Source: Mesostigma viride
Taxonomy: Eukaryota; Streptophyta; Mesostigmatophyceae; Mesostigmatales; Mesostigmataceae
Assembly (NCBI GenBank): GCA_009746045.1
Contig: RPFO01001309.1
Location: forward strand, 147,501-211,500
Length of the DNA: 64,000 nt
Reading direction: 5' to 3'
Each line of letters begins with the position of its first letter. Position 1 is the stretch's first letter. The notes beneath the pieces are model-generated. The model saw only the letters and a program-made list of their open reading frames with translations, searched no databases and was not told where the DNA came from. Below are positions 34,370-47,900 of the stretch, in pieces. Both the position numbers and the translations under genes were made by a program.

Positions 34370-36083
34370 CACGTCGTACGTCATAACTCAGTCCTAAAAA
34401 TAGGACTGAGTATGCCAACTTTGAGAACATGTAGCGGTAAGGGTATATAGGGGGGTACCCCATATGTTTGATATGCATCAGAGCACTCAATATCATGCTA
34501 ATGCTTGGGCATATGCCTAAAAAATCATATGTTGACCAAATCATGTAAAATTTTACAAGGGTGTCAACCCATGCTCGCGATTTGGCAATTTTCTGTGGAA
34601 GGACGAGTTGGGAAAATTCAATAAAATCCATATGCATGTTGAAAAAATATAGGCGTGTAAACAATATAGTTCTTGAAACATGGCAAAAAACTGGGCTCAA
34701 TTTGGCCACAGCCTCTACCTGAAACTCGCCAAAAACCACCAGCCCTAAGAATGGGTTTCGAGGTTGCTAGCAATGTGCAAGCATGTAAGTGCGGTCATAC
34801 TACACACCACCGTGGCAACCAACCATGCCAATCAACTCATTTCCCTTCTAGCATAACAGGAATACATACTTGCATCATCATATTGCAGTTATATTGTACC
34901 TTAGTATATGTGTGAGAGCCTATGCACGCACGTAGGGAATGGGCATTGATACCTACCTACAAAGGGTTTTATTATGAGCCTTAACCACCAATATAATGGG
35001 TAGGTTAAGCATATTTCAATTGTTTTTAACAAGAATAGAGATGGCTAACACTGTTTTGCCTTGCCATGGCATGGCCAACATACTTGCTGGCACATGATGA
35101 CAGTGGTTTATCACCAAGATTCTTCACTCACCCGTATAAGCTTGAAAGCACGCTGGATGCAGCCCATGGCCATACAATCACGCAGTATGAACGTAGCAAA
35201 AGAATAACTAACATCTATGAAGGTATTTAAACCCATACAGCGCCTAAAAAACTGCAAAAGTACACTAGGGTAAGGCAAATGCCTGGTAACATCATACAAA
35301 ATGGGGGGTTTAGAGAGGGGCAGGCAACGGTCAAGAAAGCGCATCAAGATTCGAAACTGACAGCGCCTTGCAAGCTCTAACTCATGTAAGAACATAACAA
35401 AACGATGAGGTGACGATATTTCAGCTTTACCGTGCACGGATGGCGTTATCTTGGCCCAGGCGGTGCCCGCAAAAGTGACACTCGCGGCACACAAACCATG
35501 ACATGACAGAGTGGTCGAAATAATCAACTCTTTACTGCCACTGACTTAATTCTACACACATGCATGATAATAAGTAGAAAGAAGCATATAAACCCTTCGA
35601 AATGCACCGTAAAGTAAATTTAGTCATCAATTCCGTCAACCTGCCTGGTCGCAGTTTTTTCCAGCAAGAGCAGTGCCGACACCTGGTAAATCGCATCCCC
35701 GGGAGCTAAAAATTGGTTTGTGTCATCTTTAGGACATATAAAATCTATTTCCTGGGTTTTACCAGCTAAATCGTCCGCAAACGTAAACTGCATGCATGGG
35801 CGCAAGCCGCCATGGCTAGGTCGTGCATTTCCGGAACTCGCGTTTCACGTGAAAAAGTACCCTTACCACCTGTACTTTGACCGTACATTTAGCCGCCCAA
35901 ACAAAATCCAAAAAAATCGCAAAAATATGTCTAAGAAAGGTCATTTCACGTAGTATTTGAATAAATTTTGAGGGAATTTTTTTGACAAACATTCCGACTT
36001 GGGCGAATTTTCTACGAAACCCAAAAACTCAGTCCTAAGAATAGGACTGAGTTGAACTCAGTCCTAAGAATAGGTGCAGTGAC
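34370..36083. mobile_element. Element C: left part of the 19.8 kb insertion
   Basis: Lies between the Gypsy-2 breakpoint and repeat A. A hairpin-forming word of 11 bases (ACTCAGTCCTA) with its inverse lies near the left edge at 34386-34411 and again, with an extra partial copy, at 36029-36075 near the right edge. This suggests a separate element of about 1.7 kb with palindromic termini. No TIR pair or TSD could be fixed, so its boundary with element A may be accidental. Confidence 0.45.
35111..35527 (-). CDS. Hypothetical ORF in element C
   Basis: 138 codons, varied composition, rich in R, F, L and C, with a segment FVMFLHELELARRCQFR. It has no recognised family and no clear codon bias. It is reported because it is the only frame in element C that does not look like repeat read-through. 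It could be a captured exon or chance. Confidence 0.25.
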   Translation of the reverse strand: MIISTTLSCHGLCAASVTFAGTAWAKITPSVHGKAEISSPHRFVMFLHELELARRCQFRILMRFLDRCLPLSKPPILYDVTRHLPYPSVLLQFFRRCMGLNTFIDVSYSFATFILRDCMAMGCIQRAFKLIRVSEESW

Positions 36084-36811
36084 AAGATCGGGGGCTCCGC
36101 CCCCGAACCCCCGCTACTTGGCAGATTCTGTGCCTCAACGGCTTTTTGTGCCTCAACGGCGAGTACCAGCACAGCCGTACACTCCCGCTTACACAGCCCG
36201 CCCACTAGCAAGACAGCCGAACCTGTACGGCCGGCCACAGCCTGTGATTCCATGGATTACGCCACGATTCCATGCAAACTCATGGTGCCGGACGGTTTGC
36301 TGGCCTATTTTGGGAAGCCGGTGGCTGAACCGAACCGCAACTAAACCTGGTCTGTCAGTAGGTCAGGTCCGTCCGTCAGCTTTCTCGCTTTTTGCCAGCA
36401 ACCGCCAAATACCCCTTGAATCGGTCCTCTCCTCGCCGTTTTCCTTGCCAATTTCCCTCGTCCGTTCCAAACGCCTAGGCCAATTTCAAGCTCCACTCGA
36501 AACGCAAGGCTTCGGCGCTTAGCTACTCGGAAAAATTCACGGTTACGAGGAGGTTACGGCAGTTTCAACAAGAAACGCTTTTACTGATTGACGGTTGGCA
36601 GGTATTTGTTTGAGTTCGGTGTTGAGAAAAGTTTCGGCGCCAGACGCTACGCGGTGACAGGCCGCTAGAAAGCCTACGGCCGCGATCTGCGTAAAGATTT
36701 TGCGTAAACAAATTTGGCGTTCGGATTTTCGCGCTACTCGGGTACGGACAACGTTTGCCGGAAGAGTTTGCGGAACAAATGGCGCAGCCAAAAAGTAGTA
36801 TAAAGGGCAAC
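36084..36811. repeat. Repeat A (728 bp), left copy
   Basis: Nearly identical to 53482-54208 over its first 480 bases, more diverged after. On the minus strand it starts TTGCCCTTTATACTAC and ends in a GC hairpin (GGGGGC, loop GGA, GCCCCC) followed by GATCTTG and then T. Its 3' hairpin layout is like that of the B units, although the sequence differs. Short ORFs on both strands are not supported as genes. Confidence 0.8.
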
Positions 36812-37414
36812 TAGTGGGGGGGCCAAGGCCCCCCACTTATTCGGACGCACTACGCCACCAGGGGCCCTGAGGCCCCCGCCGAAAGCTTCGACCCGCCGGG
36901 TTGAGCCCGCCGACCGGCCCGGACACTACGCCGGGGGGCGAACGCTCGGCGGCCTTCCTTTGGGGGCTTCCCATCGCGCGCGCCCGCGCCGGCCCGCCGC
37001 ACCGTCGATCCCACGCTCCGTCCCTCACGGGCACGTCCAGCACGCGTCGTACTACTAGTACATCAACCCAATCAGAATAGTACCGTATATTGTGAGACGT
37101 CGCCGTTCATTGCATGCAAGTATTTCCTTACTCATTACTTCCTAACAACTGGAACTCACAATGCAGCTATGCCATGCAGGACACAATGTGGGTACCGCTT
37201 TTTGCAAGCGGCAGCCATAACGACCAAACACTCCCATGCAAACTCCCATGTTGATCATTCATTAATATTCATTGAGTGGCAATCCTTTGTAAACACATGC
37301 ACCATCGGTCATGCCCACTATGACTTCATGTAGACAAAGTTTTGTACATGACTCGACAGTGCCCTTGTGCGCGACCGTGGGGTGCGGCAGGCCATCCCTG
37401 TCCGTTCGTGGGTG

Positions 37415-38740
37415 TGGTGGGCAGCTACCATGCATGCGTGGGTTTAGGGGGGGGGGCTGGCATGCGTATGTGGGTGTGGGGGGTGGCTGGCATGCATGCG
37501 TGCATGTGGGGGGTGGCTGGCATGCATGCGTGGGTTTGTGGGGGGGGTGGCATGCGTGCGTGGGTGTGGGGGTGGCTGGCATGCGTGCATGGGTTTGTGG
37601 AGTGGCTAGCATGCATGCGTGGGTGTGGGTGGGAGCTGCCATGCACGCATGTGGGGCGGGGCAGGCTGGCATGCGTGCGTGGGTGTGGGGGGGGACGGCA
37701 TGCGTACTTGGTGACGGGGGTGGCTGGCATGCATAAGTGGGTTTGTGGGGTGGCTGGCATGCATGCGTGCATGTGGGGGGGGCTGGCACGCGTGCATGGG
37801 TTTGGGGTGGGGCTGGCATGCATGCGTGTGTGTGGGGGGGGGCTGACATAAGTGCGTGGGTGTGGGGGTGGCTGGCATGCGTGCCTGGGTTTGGGGGTGG
37901 GCTGCCATGCGTGCGTGGGTTTAGGGGGGGCTGGCATGCGTGCGTGGGTTCGTGGGGTGGGCTGGCATGCGTGCGTGGGTGTGGGGGGTGGCTGGCATGC
38001 GTACGTGGGTGTGGGGGGTGGCTGGCATGCACGTGCATGTGGGGGGTGGCTGGCATGCATGCGTGGGTTTGTGGGGGTGGCTGGCATGCATGCGTGGGCT
38101 CGTGGGGTGGCTGGCATGCGTGCGTGGGTGTGGGGGTGGCTGGCATGCGTGCATGGGTTTGTGGGGTGGCTGGAATGCAAGCATGCATGTGGGGGGGCCT
38201 TGTTTGCATGTGGGGTGGCTGGCAAGCATGCGTGCATGTGGGGGTTGGCTGGCATGCGTGCGTGGGTTGGGGGGGCGGCTGCCATGCATGCGTGGGTGTG
38301 GGGGGGGCTGGCATGCATGCATGCATGTGGGGGTGGCTGGCATCCATGCGTGCATGTGTGGGGTGGCTGGCATGCATGCGTACGTGAGGGGGGGGCTGGC
38401 ATGCGTGCGTGGGTATGGGGGGGGCGTAGGTGGGTATGGGGGGTGGCTGGCATGCGTGCGTGGGTGTGGGGGGGAGTGGCATGCATGCGTGGGTGTGGTG
38501 GGGGGCTGCCATGCATGCGTGGCTTGAGGGGGGGCTGGCATGCGTGCCTGGGTTCGTGGGGTGGCTGCCATGCGTGCGTGGGTGTGGGGGGTGGCAGGCA
38601 TGCGTACGTGGGTGTGGGGGGTGGCTGGCATGCATAAGTGGGTTTGTGTGTGTGGGGGGGGTGGCTGGCATGCGTGCGTGGGCATGGGGGTGGCTGGCAT
38701 GCGTGCGTGGGTTGGTGGGGTGCCTGGCATGCATAAGTGG
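37415..38740. repeat. G-rich minisatellite in B1, unit about 29-31 bp
   Basis: Repeats of the form GGCTGGCATGCGTGCGTGGG followed by TGTGGGGGG, with variation mostly in the G-run and in GCATGC-like words. Strong strand asymmetry (G/T on the plus strand). All long ORFs across it (Pro-His-Thr-rich on minus, Gly-Trp-His-Ala-rich on plus) are artefacts. Confidence 0.95.
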
Positions 38741-38749
38741 GCCCGCGGT

Positions 38750-40300
38750 GCCCCTGATTGCTGTCTGGCCCCTAATCATGTGGATGTGGCTGGCTGCCTG
38801 CCCTCCTGTTTTCCCCATCCCCAAACCCCATGCCGCAAGGCTCGTAGCTCAAGCCCCATGGCTCATGCCCCATGGCCCTTGCCTGCCAGCCTACCTGTGC
38901 TGCATACCCTTGCAGCCTTTCCTGCCTCGCCTGGCCTGGCCTGCCCTGACCTCTCTGCCCTCCCGCCCGCCCATGCGGTCCGTTGCCACGGATGGAAAAT
39001 GAGAAGAAAACCAATATGGCCTCGCTGGCACCACAAATCACCTGGTTGGTCAACCAAGGGGATAGCCTGCACAATGAGACAGGAACACAGCAGACCCAGC
39101 AAAGCAAGATTCAGGTTGTAAGCCAGTGGAGATTACTTTTGACTTGCTTGATGAAGAAATATAAAACACCTTCTACTGTCACACCTTCTATGAACAAATG
39201 GTTGATTGATCACCTTATACACCACGTAAACATGTTACCAGACGCGCTCTTCAGCCCAGTGAAAATCCACGTGCGAAGCAAGGCAGATTATCTTACGCAG
39301 TAAGCACCATGAATGTCAGCGAGTACAGCAGTAAACGACGCCCTAAACTCGTTACCAGGCAAGCATCCACAGGGGCTTTCACCGCCCAGTATATTCCAGA
39401 AAAAAGCATCACAGATCCTCTGGCAACGGACGTTGACACGGGAAACCCGAAGGACCATGAAGATGGCGTCCTGCACGGCTAAGAAAATGAAACGCAGACC
39501 CTTGCTACGCTATGTCTTCGCTGCGACTACGTGAATTCTGCCAAATGGAAACAACGCAACCGAGGAAACGCATCAGAAAGAGAGCAGGCACTAGCACGGT
39601 CATCGAAACAAACGACTCACCATCGGCATCGCCAGCGTACGTCCCGTCGCAACAAATCCAGCGTTCATTCCAATATTGTGTGACGACAACAGAAACTCGT
39701 CGGCCACACCCACGCCTTCCACGAACAGCAAACTGATTTCACTAGGCACCCAATACGTCAAGCAAAGAAGCACGATAACATAATACCTAAATCTACAACG
39801 ACATTCCATTTCCAGGTCGCTAGCTATCGCAGCAGGCCTTAGCGCCCCGAACCTCTCCCACGCACGTGACTGCCCACCGACGTCCAGCCAGATCAGAAAC
39901 AATTCAAGGGTACGCATCGAAATGGAACATTGAACGCTATAAAAGCAATGCCCACGCATTGTCCATCCCCAATTTTCCAGGCAGCGTTGACCGCCATCCC
40001 CAGCCAGCAGGAAATTAAATTAAGTGCTGTCGCAGCATGTCGCCCCCTCACCCCCTCGCAGTCCTGGTTTATGCACGTTCGATTGCGTGGGCGCGTCCAG
40101 GCGGTCCAGCACCGCGTACTACCCACTTGAAAATCCTCCAAAACATTTTTTCCCAGCTTGGTAAGTACGGAATCTGGCAGAAATTCGTCCAGCAAGCATC
40201 CTACTACTCTCCACTCCTCCAACTCAAAATTTGCGTATAATTTTAGAATAAATATCAGTCACATCATGCTCAGACTATAACTTCGGTCTGAATCGAAAAG
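38750..40300. other. Unique region of B1 after the minisatellite
   Basis: Repeated in B2, B3 and B4. The plus-strand frame 38983-39303 (106 codons) is preserved in all four units, but the units are so similar that this says little about selection. No domain recognised. Confidence 0.5.
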
Positions 40301-40874
40301 TGATGCGGAACAACTCAGTGAAACGGTTTCTGAACGAAATGCCGACAACAAAACGGCCGTAACGCCCAAAATTTCACGGTTTCTAAACATTATTTCCACG
40401 GTTTCTCAACAATTTCTGAACGATCCGTCGAACTGACGCACTGAACGCTACGAATTTTTAGGACGGCGCCCTCTCGGCCAAGCGATGGGCCCAGTAGCCG
40501 CAGTTGATCGCCGCAGTCCATGGGAAGTTTGATTCGCGATCAAAGAGTTTGACGGCCGCGAAGAAGCCGACATCGTGCCGGGTTCCGTATTTTTATCTGG
40601 CCGCGGACATTGGCTGGCCTCCCACCTGCCCGCAAAAGTGCTGAACCGGATCTGGACGTAACTGCCGTTTCAGACCCCGTTCAGACTTTGTGACAGTCGA
40701 TCTGCCTAGTTTGCCACTTTTCGGGCAACTGCTCCGATTGGGCGCCACCGCGGATCCCCGGATCGCCCTGACTATCGGCCGCCCTGCGCTCGCGGTTTTC
40801 GTACGGGCCACTTTTCGGGCCTCACGGTTCGCCAAACTTTTGCGTTGGGGTTAATCGTAGTCACTAGAGGGGAC

Positions 40875-43800
40875 TAGTGGGGGGCCAAGGCCCCCCACTT
40901 ATTCGGACGCACTACGCCACCAGGGGCCCTGAGGCCCCCGCCGAAAGCTTCGACCCGCCGGGTTGAGCCCGCCGACCGGCCCGGACACTACGCCGGGGGG
41001 CGAACGCTCGGCGGCCTTCCTTTGGGGGCTTCCCATCGCGCGCGCCCGCGCCGGCCCGCCGCACCGTCGATCCCACGCTCCGTCCCTCACGGGCACGTCC
41101 AGCACGCGTCGTACTACTAGTACATCAACCCAATCAGAATAGTACCGTATATTGTGAGACGTCGCCGTTCATTGCATGCAAGTATTTCCTTACTCATTAC
41201 TTCCTAACAACTGGAACTCACAATGCAGCTATGCCATGCAGGACACAATGTGGGTACCGCTTTTTGCAAGCGGCAGCCATAACGACCAAACACTCCCATG
41301 CAAACTCCCATGTTGATCATTCATTAATATTCATTGAGTGGCAATCCTTTGTAAACACATGCACCATCGGTCATGCCCACTATGACTTCATGTAGACAAA
41401 GTTTTGTACATGACTCGACAGTGCCCTTGTGCGCGACCGTGGGGTGCGGCAGGCCATCCCTGTCCGTTCGTGGGTGTGGTGGGCAGCTACCATGCATGCG
41501 TGGGTTTAGGGGGGGGGGCTGGCATGCGTATGTGGGTGTGGGGGTGGCTGGCATGCATGCGTGCATGTGGGGGGTGGCTGGCATGCATGCGTGGGTTTGT
41601 GGGGGGGGTGGCATGCGTGCGTGGGTGTGGGGGTGGCTGGCATGCGTGCATGGGTTTGTGGAGTGGCTAGCATGCATGCGTGGGTGTGGGTGGGAGCTGC
41701 CATGCACGCATGTGGGGCGGGGCAGGCTGGCATGCGTGCGTGGGTGTGGGGGGGGACGGCATGCGTACTTGGTGACGGGGGTGGCTGGCATGCATAAGTG
41801 GGTTTGTGGGGTGGCTGGCATGCATGCGTGCATGTGGGGGGGGCTGGCACGCGTGCATGGGTTTGGGGTGGGGCTGGCATGCATGCGTGTGTGTGGGGGG
41901 GGCTGACATAAGTGCGTGGGTGTGGGGGTGGCTGGCATGCGTGCCTGGGTTTGGGGGTGGGCTGCCATGCGTGCGTGGGTTTAGGGGGGGGCTGGCATGC
42001 GTGCGTGGGTTCGTGGGGTGGGCTGGCATGCGTGCGTGGGTGTGGGGGGTGGCTGGCATGCGTACGTGGGTGTGGGGGGTGGCTGGCATGCACGTGCATG
42101 TGGGGGGTGGCTGGCATGCATGCGTGGGTTTGTGGGGGTGGCTGGCATGCATGCGTGGGCTCGTGGGGTGGCTGGCATGCGTGCGTGGGTGTGGGGGTGG
42201 CTGGCATGCGTGCATGGGTTTGTGGGGTGGCTGGAATGCAAGCATGCATGTGGGGGGGGCCTTGTTTGCATGTGGGGTGGCTGGCAAGCATGCGTGCATG
42301 TGGGGGTTGGCTGGCATGCGTGCGTGGGTTGGGGGGGCGGCTGCCATGCATGCGTGGGTGTGGGGGGGGCTGGCATGCATGCATGCATGTGGGGGTGGCT
42401 GGCATCCATGCGTGCATGTGTGGGGTGGCTGGCATGCATGCGTACGTGAGGGGGGGGCTGGCATGCGTGCGTGGGTATGGGGGGGGCGTAGGTGGGTATG
42501 GGGGTGGCTGGCATGCGTGCGTGGGTGTGGGGGGGAGTGGCATGCATGCGTGGGTGTGGTGGGGGGCTGCCATGCATGCGTGGCTTGAGGGGGGGGCTGG
42601 CATGCGTGCCTGGGTTCGTGGGGTGGCTGCCATGCGTGCGTGGGTGTGGGGGGTGGCAGGCATGCGTACGTGGGTGTGGGGGGTGGCTGGCATGCATAAG
42701 TGGGTTTGTGTGTGGGGGGGGGTGGCTGGCATGCGTGCGTGGGCATGGGGGTGGCTGGCATGCGTGCGTGGGTTGGTGGGGTGCCTGGCATGCATAAGTG
42801 GGCCCGCGGTGCCCCTGATTGCTGTCTGGCCCCTAATCATGTGGATGTGGCTGGCTGCCTGCCCTCCTGTTTTCCCCATCCCCAAACCCCATGCCGCAAG
42901 GCTCGTAGCTCAAGCCCCATGGCTCATGCCCCATGGCCCTTGCCTGCCAGCCTACCTGTGCTGCATACCCTTGCAGCCTTTCCTGCCTCGCCTGGCCTGG
43001 CCTGCCCTGACCTCTCTGCCCTCCCGCCCGCCCATGCGGTCCGTTGCCACGGATGGAAAATGAGAAGAAAACCAATATGGCCTCGCTGGCACCACAAATC
43101 ACCTGGTTGGTCAACCAAGGGGATAGCCTGCACAATGAGACAGGAACACAGCAGACCCAGCAAAGCAAGATTCAGGTTGTAAGCCAGTGGAGATTACTTT
43201 TGACTTGCTTGATGAAGAAATATAAAACACCTTCTACTGTCACACCTTCTATGAACAAATGGTTGATTGATCACCTTATACACCACGTAAACATGTTACC
43301 AGACGCGCTCTTCAGCCCAGTGAAAATCCACGCGCGAAGCAAGGCAGATTATCTTACGCAGTAAGCACCATGAATGTCAGCGAGTACAGCAGTAAACGAC
43401 GCCCTAAACTCGTTACCAGGCAAGCATCCACAGGGGCTTTCACCGCCCAGTATATTCCAGAAAAAAGCATCACAGATCCTCTGGCAACGGACGTTGACAC
43501 GGGAAACCCGAAGGACCATGAAGATGGCGTCCTGCACGGCTAAGAAAATGAAACGCAGACCCTTGCTACGCTATGTCTTCGCTGCGACTACGTGAATTCT
43601 GCCAAATGGAAACAACGCAACCGAGGAAACGCATCAGAAAGAGAGCAGGCACTAGCACGGTCATCGAAACAAACGACTCACCATCGGCATCGCCAGCGTA
43701 CGTCCCGTCGCAACAAATCCAGCGTTCATTCCAATATTGTGTGACGACAACAGAAACTCGTCGGCCACACCCACGCCTTCCACGAACAGCAAACTGATTT

Positions 43801-44931
43801 CACTAGGCACCCAATACGTCAAGCAAAGAAGCACGATAACATAATACCTAAATCTACAACGACATTCCATTTCCAGGTCGCTAGCTATCGCAGCAGGCCT
43901 TAGCGCCCCGAACCTCTCCCACGCACGTGACTGCCCACCGACGTCCAGCCAGATCAGAAACAATTCAAAGGTACGCATCGAAATGGAACATTGAACGCTA
44001 TAAAAGCAATGCCCACGCATTGTCCATCCCCAATTTTCCAGGCAGCGTTGACCGCCATCCCCAGCCAGCAGGAAATTAAATTAAGTGCTGTCGCAGCATG
44101 TCGCCCCCTCACCCCCTCGCAGTCCTGGTTTATGCACGTTCGATTGCTTGGGCGCGTCCAGGCGGTCCAGCACCGCGTACTACCCACTTGAAAATCCTCC
44201 CAACATTTTTTCCCAGCTTGGTAAGTACGGAATCTGGCAGAAATTCGTCCAGCAAGCATCCTACTACTCTCCACTCCTCCAACTAAAAATTTGCGTATAA
44301 TTTTAGAATAAATATCAGTCACATCATGCTCAGACTATAACTTCGGTCTGAATTGAAAAGTGATGCGGAACAACTCAGTGAAACGGTTTCTGAACGAAAT
44401 GCCGACAACAAAACGGCCGTAACGCCCAAAATTTCACGGTATCTAAACATTTTTTTCACGGTTTCTAAACAATTTCTGAACGCTCCGTCGAACTGACGCA
44501 CTGAACGCTACGAATTTTTAGGACGGCGCGCTCTCGGCCAAGCGATGGGCTCAGTAGCCGCAGTTGATCGCCGCAGTCCATGGGATGTTTGATTCGCGAT
44601 CAAAGAGTTTGACGGCCGCAAAGAAGCCGACATCGTGCCGGGTTCCGTATTTTTATCTGGCCGCGGCCATTGGCTGGCCTCCCATCTGCCCGCAAAAGTG
44701 CTGAACCCGATCTGGACGTAACTGCCGTTTCAGACCCCGTTCAGAACTCCTGACAGTCGATCTCCCTAGTTTGCCACTTTTCGGGCAACTGCCCGATTGG
44801 GCGCCACCGCGGATCCCGGATCGCCCTGACTATCGGCCGCCCTGCGCTCGCGGTTTCGTACGGGCCACTTTTCGGGCCTCACGGTTCGCCAAACTTTTGC
44901 GTTGGGGTTAATCGTAGTCACTAGAGGGGAC
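40875..44931 (-). mobile_element. Tandem unit B2 (4057 bp), Helitron-like candidate
   Basis: Same termini and content as B1 with small differences, mainly G-run lengths and missing minisatellite pieces. Joined to B1 and B3 head to tail with the junction CTAG|TCCCC on the minus strand and no intervening host DNA. Confidence 0.65.
41477..42800. repeat. G-rich minisatellite in B2
   Basis: Same unit and nearly the same repeat order as in B1. Confidence 0.95.
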
Positions 44932-47900
44932 TAGTGGGGGGGCCAAGGCCCCCCACTTTTTCGGACGCACTACGCCACCAGGGGCCCTGAGGCCCCCGCC
45001 GAAAGCTTCGGCATGCCGGGTTGAGCCCGCCGACCGGCCCGGCCTACTACGCCGGGGGGCGAACGCTCGGCGGCCTTCCTTTGGGGGCTTCCCATCGCGC
45101 GCGCTCGCGCCGGCCCGCCGCACCGTCGATCCCACGCTCCGTCCCTCACAGGCACGTCCAGCACGCGTCCTACTACTAGTACATCAACGGGCAGTCCGAA
45201 TAGTACCGTACATTGTGAGACGTCGCCGTTCAGTGCATGCAAGTATTTCCTTACTCATTACTTCCTAACAACTGAAACTCACAATGCAGCTATGCCATGC
45301 AGGACACAATGTGGGTACCGCTTTAGCGGCAGCCATAACGACCAAACACTTCCATGCAAACTCAAATGTTCATCATTCATTAATATTCATTGAGTGGCAA
45401 TCCTTTGTAAACACATGCACCATCGGTCATGCCCACTATGGCTTCATGTAGACAATGTTTTGTACATGACTCGACAGTGCCCTTGTGCGCGACCGTGGGG
45501 CGCGGCAGGCCAGCCCTGTCCATTCGTGGGTGTGGTGGGGAGCTGCCATGCATGCGTGTGTTTAGGGGGTGGCTGGCATGCGTACGTGGGTGTGGGGGGT
45601 GGCTGCCATGCGTGCGTGGGTGTGGGGGGTGGCTGGCATGCGTATGTGGGTGTGGGGGGTGGCTGGCATGCACGTGCATGTGGGGGGTGGCTGTCATGTA
45701 TGCGTGCATGTGGGGGGTGGCTCGCATGCGTGCGTGGGTTTGTGGTGAGGGGGGTGGCTGGCATGCATAAGTGGGTTTGTGGGGGGGCTGCCATGCATGC
45801 GTGCATGTGTGGGGGGGTGGCAAGCGTGTGTGGGTTTGCGGGGGGGCTGGCATGCATTCGTGGGTGTGGGGGTGGCTGGCATGCATGCGTGGGTTTAGGG
45901 GATGGCTGGCACTAGGCTGCATGCTTGCATGTGGGGGGGGGCTGGCATGCATTCGTTGGTGTGGTGGGGAGCTGCCATGCATGCGTGGGTTTGTGGGGTG
46001 GCTGGCATGCATGCGTGGGTGTGGGGGGTGGCTGGCATGCATGCGTGGGTTTGGGGGGAGCTGCCATGCACGCATGTGGGGCGGGGCAGGCTGGCATGCG
46101 TGCGTGGGTGTGGGGGGGGACGGCATGCGTACGTTGGTGACGGGGGTGGCTGGCATGCATAAGTGGGTTGGTGGGGTGGCTGGCATGCATGCGTGCATGT
46201 GGGGGGGGCTGGCACGCGTGTGTGGGTTTGGGGGGGGGTGGCATGCATGCGTGTGTGGGGGGGGGGGTGACATAAGTGCGTGGGTGTGGGGGTGGCTGGC
46301 ACGCGTGTGTGGGTTTGTGGGGGGATGGCATGCATGCGTGTGGGGGGGGGGGCTGGCATGCGTACGTGGGTGTGGGGGGTGGCTGGCATGCACGTGCATG
46401 TGGGGGGTGGCTGGCATCCATGCGTGCATGTGGGGGGTGGCTGGCATGCATGCGTGGGCTCGTGGGGTGGCTGGCATCCGTGCGTGGGTTTGTGGGGTGG
46501 CTGGAATGCAAGCATGCATGTGGGGGGGGCTTGTTTGCATGTGGGGTGGCTGGCAAGCATGCGTGCATGTGGGGGTTGGCTGGCATGCGTGCGTGGGTTG
46601 GGGGGGTGGCTGCCATGCGTGCGTGGGTGTGGGGGGTGGCTGGCATGCATGCATGCATGTGGGGGGGGCTGGCATCCATGCGTGGGTTTGTGGGGTGGCT
46701 GGCAGGCATGCGTGCATGAGGGGGGGGCTGGCATGCGTGCGTGGGTGTGGGGGGGGCGTACGTGGGTGTGGGGGGTGGCTGGCATGCGTGCGTGGGTGTG
46801 GGGGGGAGTGGCATGCATGCGTGGGTGTGGTGGGGGGCTGCCATGCATGAGTGGCTTGAGGGGGGGCTGGCATGCGTGCCTGGGTTCGTGGGGTGGCTGC
46901 CATGCGTGCGTGGGTGTGGGGGGTGGCTGGCATGCGTACGTGGGTGTGGGGGGTGGCTGGCATGCATAAGTGGGTTTGTGTGTGGGGGGGGCGGTGGCTG
47001 GCATGCGTGCGTGGGCACGGGGGTGGCTGGCATGCGTGCGTGGGTTGGTGGGGTGCCTGGCATGCATAAGTGGGCCCGCGGTGCCCCTGATTGCTGTCTG
47101 GCCCCTAATCATGTGGATGTGGCTGGCTGCCTGCCCTCCTGTTTGCCCCATCCCCAAACCCCATGCCGCAAGGCTCGTAGCTCAAGCCCCATGGCTCATG
47201 CCCCATGGCCCTTGCCTGCCAGCCTACCTGTGCTGTATACCCTTGCAGCCTTTCCTGCCTCGCCTGGCGTGGCCTGCCCTGCCCTCTCTGCCCTCCCGCC
47301 CGCCCATGCGGTCCGTTGCCACGGATGGAAAATGAGAAGAAAACCAATATGGCCCCGCTGGCACCACAAATCACCTGGTTGGTCAACCAAGGGGATAGCC
47401 TGCACAATGAGACAGGAACACAGCAGACCCAGCAAAGCAAGATTCAGGTTGTAAGCCAGTGGAGATTACTTTTGACTTGCTTGTTGAAGAAATATAAAAC
47501 ACCTTCTACTGTCACACCTTCTATGAACAAATGGTTGATTGATCACCTTATACACCACCTAAACAAGTTACCAGATGCGCTCTTCACCCCAGTGAAAATC
47601 CACGCGCGAAGCAAGGCAGATTATCTTACGCAGTAAGCACCATGAATGTCAGCGAGTACAGCAGTAAATGACGCCCTAAACTCATGACCAGGCAAGCATC
47701 CACAGGGGCTTTCACCGCCCAGTATATTCCAGAAAAAATCATCACAGATCCTCTGGCAACGGACGTTGACACGGGAAACCCGAAGGACCATGAAGATGGC
47801 GTCCTGCACGGCTAAAAAAATGAAACGCAGACCTTTGCTACGCTATGTCTTCGCTGCGACTACGTGAATTCGGCCCAATGGAAACAACGCAACCGAGGAA

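Larger units (their letters stand above)
36812..40874 (-). mobile_element. Tandem unit B1 (4063 bp), Helitron-like candidate
   Basis: On the minus strand the unit starts TCCCCTCTAGTGACTACG and ends with a GTGGGGGG...CCCCCCAC hairpin and CTAG followed by T. This fits the TC...hairpin...CTRR|T rule of Helitrons, except that the hairpin abuts the CTAG. No Rep or helicase was seen. Contents in plus order: hairpin and GC-rich end (36812-37060), unique sequence, G-rich minisatellite (37415-38740), unique AT-richer sequence (38750-40870). It is very similar to B2. Confidence 0.65.

Noticed and set aside
36084-36811. A and A' as LTRs of one retrotransposon
   Set aside because: They lack TG...CA ends, PBS and PPT. 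The interior is a tandem array with no pol, and A' differs from A strongly only in its last third.
37262-38824. Very long minus-strand ORF (520 codons, Pro/His/Thr/Ala/Cys-rich) and its counterparts in B2-B4
   Set aside because: It is a read-through of the 29-bp G-rich minisatellite. Several frames on both strands are equally open, and composition follows the repeat.
38983-39303. 106-codon frame kept in all four B units as a gene
   Set aside because: Unit similarity is too high for conservation to be informative, and no motif or codon bias was seen.
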